NCBI RefSeq assembly: GCF_030418455.1 | Contig: NZ_JAUHPW010000008.1 | Coordinates: forward strand, 92,313-156,312 | Source: Demequina litoralis | Lineage (GTDB): Bacteria > Actinomycetota > Actinomycetes > Actinomycetales > Demequinaceae | Direction of reading: 5' to 3' | Length of the DNA stretch: 64,000 bases | Part shown: piece by piece, positions 61,159-64,000 of the stretch | Layout of the letters: the number at the start of each line of letters is the position of its first letter | Position numbering within the stretch: the stretch's first letter is position 1 | Notes under the pieces: generated by a model | What the model was told of the DNA's origin: nothing | The model's database searches: none | Seen by the model: the letters and a program-made list of their open reading frames with translations, nothing else | Translations under genes and position numbers: made by a program

Positions 61159-61164
61159 ACGCTA
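61159..61164 (-). promoter_or_regulatory. -10 box for leaderless flavodoxin-family mRNA
   Basis: TAGCGT on the minus strand, 7 nt before the ATG at 61151. Confidence 0.4.
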
Positions 61165-61223
61165 CGTCAGGCGCGCGGTCCTGTCAGGGCGGGAGCGTCG
61201 GTGAGGGCGGGCGGAAGCACGGC

Positions 61224-61481
61224 TCAGCGGACCGTGCCCTCGACGTCGATCGCCTCGGCCCGCAGGCCCGCCTCGTACCGCTGCTTCTCGCGCGTCACCA
61301 GCACGATCAGGATGCCCCACAGGCCCGCATCGTCCACCAGCCCGAGCGGGCCGAGGACCAGCTCCGGGATGAGGTCGAGCGGCCACAGCGTGTAGAGCAC
61401 CGCGCCCGCGCCCGCGATCCATGTCATCGGCGCGAGCCGGTGCTCGCCGTTCCGGACCGCCTTGAGGAAGCTCATCCACAT
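61224..61481 (-). CDS. DUF1232-like small membrane protein
   Basis: 85 residues. A single TM region (MTWIAGAGAVLYTLWPLDLIPE) contains WPLDLIPE, close to the DxIPD core of DUF1232 (YkvA-like) proteins, followed by LGLVDDAGLWGILIVLV and a charged tail. Function unknown; DUF1232 proteins are membrane-linked. The ATG at 61481 is used; an ATG two codons on (61475) is possible. One copy of the dispersed 10-mer encodes VDDAG. Confidence 0.7.
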   Translation of the reverse strand: MWMSFLKAVRNGEHRLAPMTWIAGAGAVLYTLWPLDLIPELVLGPLGLVDDAGLWGILIVLVTREKQRYEAGLRAEAIDVEGTVR

Positions 61482-61514
61482 GCGCCCAGTATGCGCCCTC
61501 GCGCCGCGCACGCG

Positions 61515-62003
61515 TCAGACGACCTCGCGCAGCATCCCCGTGTGGACGTCGAAGACGAAGCCGCGCACCTGGGTGGCGTCGACGAGGAACGGGTTGCGAC
61601 GCAGGCGCTCCATCGACTGGCGCAGGTCCGCGTCGAGGTCCTTGAACGACTCGGGGCTCCACGTGGGCTTGAGGCCGGTCTCGTCGAGGAGCTGGTTGCG
61701 GAGCTCGTCGTCGGTGAAGGTGAGGGCACCGCAGTCGGTGTGGTGGACGAGGATGATCTCGCGCGTGCCGAGCTTGCGCTGCGAGATCACCAGGGAGCGC
61801 ACCATGTCGTCGGTGATGACGCCGCCGGCGTTCCTCATGATGTGCGCGTCGCCGACCTCGAGACCGAGCAGCGCGAACACGTCGAGACGGGAGTCCATGC
61901 ACGCGACCACCGCGAGCTGACGGCGGGGCGGCAGCGGCCGGTCCGGCGTGTACGTGGTGGCGTACTCGGCGTTGTTGGCGACGAGCTCGTCGGCGATTCC
62001 CAT
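61515..62003 (-). CDS. Beta-class carbonic anhydrase
   Basis: 162 residues. The zinc ligands Cys35, His88 and Cys91 are in CMDSRLD and HHTDCG. Asp37 and Arg39 form the usual catalytic dyad. VVACMDSRLDVFALLGLEVGDAHIMRNAGG is recognisable (quoted in part by position). It interconverts CO2 and bicarbonate, supplying bicarbonate for carboxylations. The length is shorter than many, as in actinobacterial type. GAAGGAG precedes the ATG. It is divergent from the SDR gene. Confidence 0.95.
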   Translation of the reverse strand: MGIADELVANNAEYATTYTPDRPLPPRRQLAVVACMDSRLDVFALLGLEVGDAHIMRNAGGVITDDMVRSLVISQRKLGTREIILVHHTDCGALTFTDDELRNQLLDETGLKPTWSPESFKDLDADLRQSMERLRRNPFLVDATQVRGFVFDVHTGMLREVV

Positions 62004-62084
62004 GGGTGCTCCTTCGGGGACGGGTTGCGGGCCCAGCCTAATCTGCCTCTTGTCGTGGGCCGATGCTGTTGCAACGATGAAGCC

Positions 62085-62849
62085 ATGCCGCGCGCCCTCG
62101 TCACCGGAGCCGCCCAGGGCCTGGGCTCGGAGATCGCCCGCCGCCTCGGCGCGCTCGGCTACGAGGTGGTGGTGCATGGCCGGGACGCCGCACGCACCGA
62201 GGTCGCGCTAGCCGCCGCGCCGGGTGCCGTCGCGGGCGTCACCGGCAGGCTCGACTCCCTCGCGTCCACGCGGCTCCTGGCGGACGATGCGCGCGGCCGG
62301 GGGCCGTACGACGTGATCGTCCACAACGCGGCCCTGGGGCCCGACCAGGACCGGCCGATCCTCACCGAGGACGGGCTCGAGCGCATCGTCCAGGTGAACG
62401 TGGTGGCCCCGTACCTGCTGTGCGCGCTGCTGTCGATGCCCCGCAGGATGGTGATCATCGGCTCCGACTCCGCTGCGCAGGGCGAGCCGCGCGTCGACCT
62501 GTCACCGCCCGATCCGTGGAACGGCCGTCAGGCGTACGCGAACTCGAAGCTGCTCGCCACGATGCTCGCCTTCGAGCTCGCGGCACGGCACACCGACCGG
62601 CCGGTCAACGTGGTCCACCCCGGGTGGCTGCGCACCCGCATGGGCGGCCCCCAGGCGGCGCTGCCGATCTCCGACGGCGCCGACACCCCCGTGTGGATGC
62701 TCACGTCCGACGAGGCGGTCCCGCGCCGCGGCGGGCAGTACGTGCACAAGCGTCACGCCGAACCCGCCCCGCCTGCCGCGCACGACCTCGCCCTGCGCGC
62801 CGCGCTCGTCGAGCGCCTCGCCCAGGTCTCGGGCGAACACCTGCACTGA
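62085..62849 (+). CDS. Short-chain dehydrogenase/reductase (SDR)
   Basis: 254 residues. The cofactor motif TGAAQGLG is at 7-14, the NAG-type motif is VHNAALG, Ser is in IIGSDSAAQ, and the catalytic Tyr151 and Lys155 are in QAYANSK. The arrangement is that of extended classical SDRs resembling retinol or oxidoreductase-type members. Substrate unknown. The ATG at 62085 was chosen because it leaves the Rossmann motif at its normal distance. It is followed closely by the LacI gene on the same strand; 10-mer copy at 62282-62291 (Asp-Asp-Ala). Confidence 0.9.
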   Translation: MPRALVTGAAQGLGSEIARRLGALGYEVVVHGRDAARTEVALAAAPGAVAGVTGRLDSLASTRLLADDARGRGPYDVIVHNAALGPDQDRPILTEDGLERIVQVNVVAPYLLCALLSMPRRMVIIGSDSAAQGEPRVDLSPPDPWNGRQAYANSKLLATMLAFELAARHTDRPVNVVHPGWLRTRMGGPQAALPISDGADTPVWMLTSDEAVPRRGGQYVHKRHAEPAPPAAHDLALRAALVERLAQVSGEHLH

Positions 62850-62855
62850 CGCGCC

Positions 62856-62861
62856 TAGGAT
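62856..62861 (+). promoter_or_regulatory. -10 box for leaderless LacI-type mRNA
   Basis: TAGGAT, 6 nt before the ATG at 62868. Confidence 0.45.
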
Positions 62862-62867
62862 GCCTGC

Positions 62868-63893
62868 ATGACACCGCCCCGCGCCTCGATGTCGGACGTC
62901 GCCCGGCTCGCCGGGGTGTCGGGTCAGACCGTGTCGCGCGTCGCCAACGGTTCGCTCAACGTGAGCCCCGCGACGCGCCGGCGGGTGCTCACAGCCATGG
63001 AGTCGGTGGGCTACACCCCGAACACCGCCGCCAGGGCGCTGCGCAGCGGCAGCTTCGACACCATCGGCGTGATCGCGCACCGGCTCGCCCGCACCGGCGA
63101 GTCGAGCATCGTCGAGGCCGTCGTGCAGGCCGCGCGCCGGGCGGGCCACACGGTGACGCTGCTCGACATCGACTCCACCGAGCACGAGGACGTCGCCGAG
63201 GCGGCATCCCGCCTCTCCCACCAGGCCATCGACGGCCTCATCATCATCCGGGCCGAGATCGAGGACGCGGGCCGCCTGGCGCTGCCCGCGGGCCTGCCCG
63301 TCGTCGTCGCGGACGCCACCTTCGGCGGCAGGCTGCCGATGGTGGGCGCCGACCACGCACAGGGCGCGCGCGCCGCCGTCGAGCACCTGCTCGGCCTCGA
63401 CCACCGCACCGTCCACCATGTCGCGGGGCCCGAGGACTCGATCCCCGCCCGGGCGCGTCTGCGCGCGTGGCGGGAGGTGCTCGAGGAGCACGGGATCGTG
63501 CCACCGGACCCTCTGCGGGGGGACTGGAGCGCGGCCTCCGGCCGCGCAGCCGGGCGTGCGCTCCTCCGGAGGGACGATGCGACGGCCGTCTTCTGCGCGA
63601 ACGACGAGATGGCGGCGGGCCTCATGCAGGCGTGGACAGAAGCCGGCAGGGAGGTGCCGGCGGACCTGTCCGTCGTCGGCTTCGACGACATCCCGCTCGC
63701 CGGCTACCTTCGACCGCCGCTCACGACGGTGCGTCAGCCGTTCGCCGAGGTCGGGCGGCGGCTCGTCGAGGAGGTGCTCACCCGGATCGAGGGGGGAGCG
63801 CCGCTTCCCACACCCGGCGGCGCCGCCGAGCCGTCCATGCTGGTGGCGTGCGACCTCGTGGTGCGCGCCTCGACGGGGGCTCCGCGCGCCTGA
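62868..63893 (+). CDS. LacI family transcriptional regulator
   Basis: 341 residues. The N-terminal HTH is SMSDVARLAGVSGQTVSRVANG (about 7-27, in part) with the hinge helix (PNTAARALRSG). The periplasmic-binding-like sensor domain follows, with IGVIAHRL, GADHAQGARAAVEHLL and the C-terminal SVVGFDDIPLAGYLRPPLTTVRQP, typical of sugar-responsive members. Its effector is probably a sugar, but no sugar-uptake genes are adjacent; the nearest candidate target is the GH3 gene 6 kb upstream (inference). One copy of the dispersed 10-mer encodes RRDDATAV. Confidence 0.93.
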   Translation: MTPPRASMSDVARLAGVSGQTVSRVANGSLNVSPATRRRVLTAMESVGYTPNTAARALRSGSFDTIGVIAHRLARTGESSIVEAVVQAARRAGHTVTLLDIDSTEHEDVAEAASRLSHQAIDGLIIIRAEIEDAGRLALPAGLPVVVADATFGGRLPMVGADHAQGARAAVEHLLGLDHRTVHHVAGPEDSIPARARLRAWREVLEEHGIVPPDPLRGDWSAASGRAAGRALLRRDDATAVFCANDEMAAGLMQAWTEAGREVPADLSVVGFDDIPLAGYLRPPLTTVRQPFAEVGRRLVEEVLTRIEGGAPLPTPGGAAEPSMLVACDLVVRASTGAPRA

Positions 63894-64000
63894 TCCAGGG
63901 GTCCCACGCGACCGGGCGGAGCGCCGGTTCGTTCCAGCGTGCTGCTCCCTCGGAGGGTGCGAAGGTGCTGCTATATGACGAAAGCCCCCCAACGGTGTTG
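63894..64000. other. Non-coding tail at the right edge
   Basis: No gene. The last 30 bases (GACGAAAGCCCCCCAACGGTGTTG) look like the first arm of a terminator whose partner lies beyond the window. Confidence 0.4.

Overview
The window is about 70% GC by eye, with strong G/C preference at third codon positions, GTG and TTG starts, many ATGA/GTGA gene overlaps and Actinobacteria-type gene neighbourhoods (ppk-mutT1; a TadA/TadB-C/DUF4244/TadE pilus locus next to a HAD-IB phosphatase; DUF222-HNH protein; K+-independent H+-pyrophosphatase). It looks like chromosomal DNA of a high-GC Gram-positive actinobacterium, probably Micrococcales (Cellulomonadaceae/Demequinaceae-like). The genus cannot be fixed from the sequence alone. 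No rRNA, prophage, insertion sequence or CRISPR array was seen. One tRNA (Lys, UUU) is present.

Layout. 1-9.4 kb: partial GNAT, a two-TM protein, an NrdG-type radical SAM activase, a two-part methyltransferase, and an operon of MFS transporter, M20 peptidase and GNAT; then a 2-hydroxyacid dehydrogenase. 9.5-14.5 kb: proton-pumping pyrophosphatase, divergent from an ECF sigma factor and its probable membrane partner. 14.5-19.1 kb: Tad/Flp pilus genes on the minus strand, interrupted by a plus-strand ClC channel. 19.3-24.5 kb: HAD phosphatase, small exported proteins, acetyl-CoA synthetase, cupredoxin lipoprotein. 24.7-30.3 kb: complete peptide/nickel-type ABC importer. 30.8-38.3 kb: PAP2 phosphatase and two separate ABC-2 exporters, the second with its own GbsR/MarR repressor. 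38.4-41.6 kb: polyphosphate kinase and MutT1. 42.2-47.4 kb: MsrB, a DUF1540 Cys-rich protein, AzlCD exporter, APH-like kinase, VanZ-like protein and tRNA-Lys. 47.4-54.3 kb: mixed oxidoreductases and hydrolases, transglutaminase-like protein, siderophore-interacting protein, HNH protein. 54.6-64 kb: GH3 glycosidase, BCCT transporter, small membrane proteins, flavodoxin-like protein, beta-carbonic anhydrase, SDR and a LacI regulator.

The most unusual signal is not a gene. The 10-mer GGACGATGCG (reverse complement CGCATCGTCC) occurs about 41 times by eye, in both orientations almost equally (19/22). A composition-based expectation is below one. About a third of copies are intergenic, and the coding copies read almost always as Asp-Asp-Ala (GAC GAT GCG) or Ala-Ser-Ser (GCA TCG TCC), using codons (GAT, GCA) that neighbouring genes avoid. 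One inverted pair makes a hairpin right after a stop codon. This resembles DNA-uptake-type signal sequences of competent bacteria and co-occurs with a Tad pilus locus. A second unexplained element is a palindromic module (arm like CTGTTCAAGGGATTCCTGAA) found at three intergenic sites, each preceded by a GC-rich tandem array. Further candidates are an 84-bp cloverleaf-like inverted repeat, a triple operator repeat before the DUF1540 gene, and many starts placed 5-7 nt after a TAnnnT -10 box, i.e. leaderless mRNAs.
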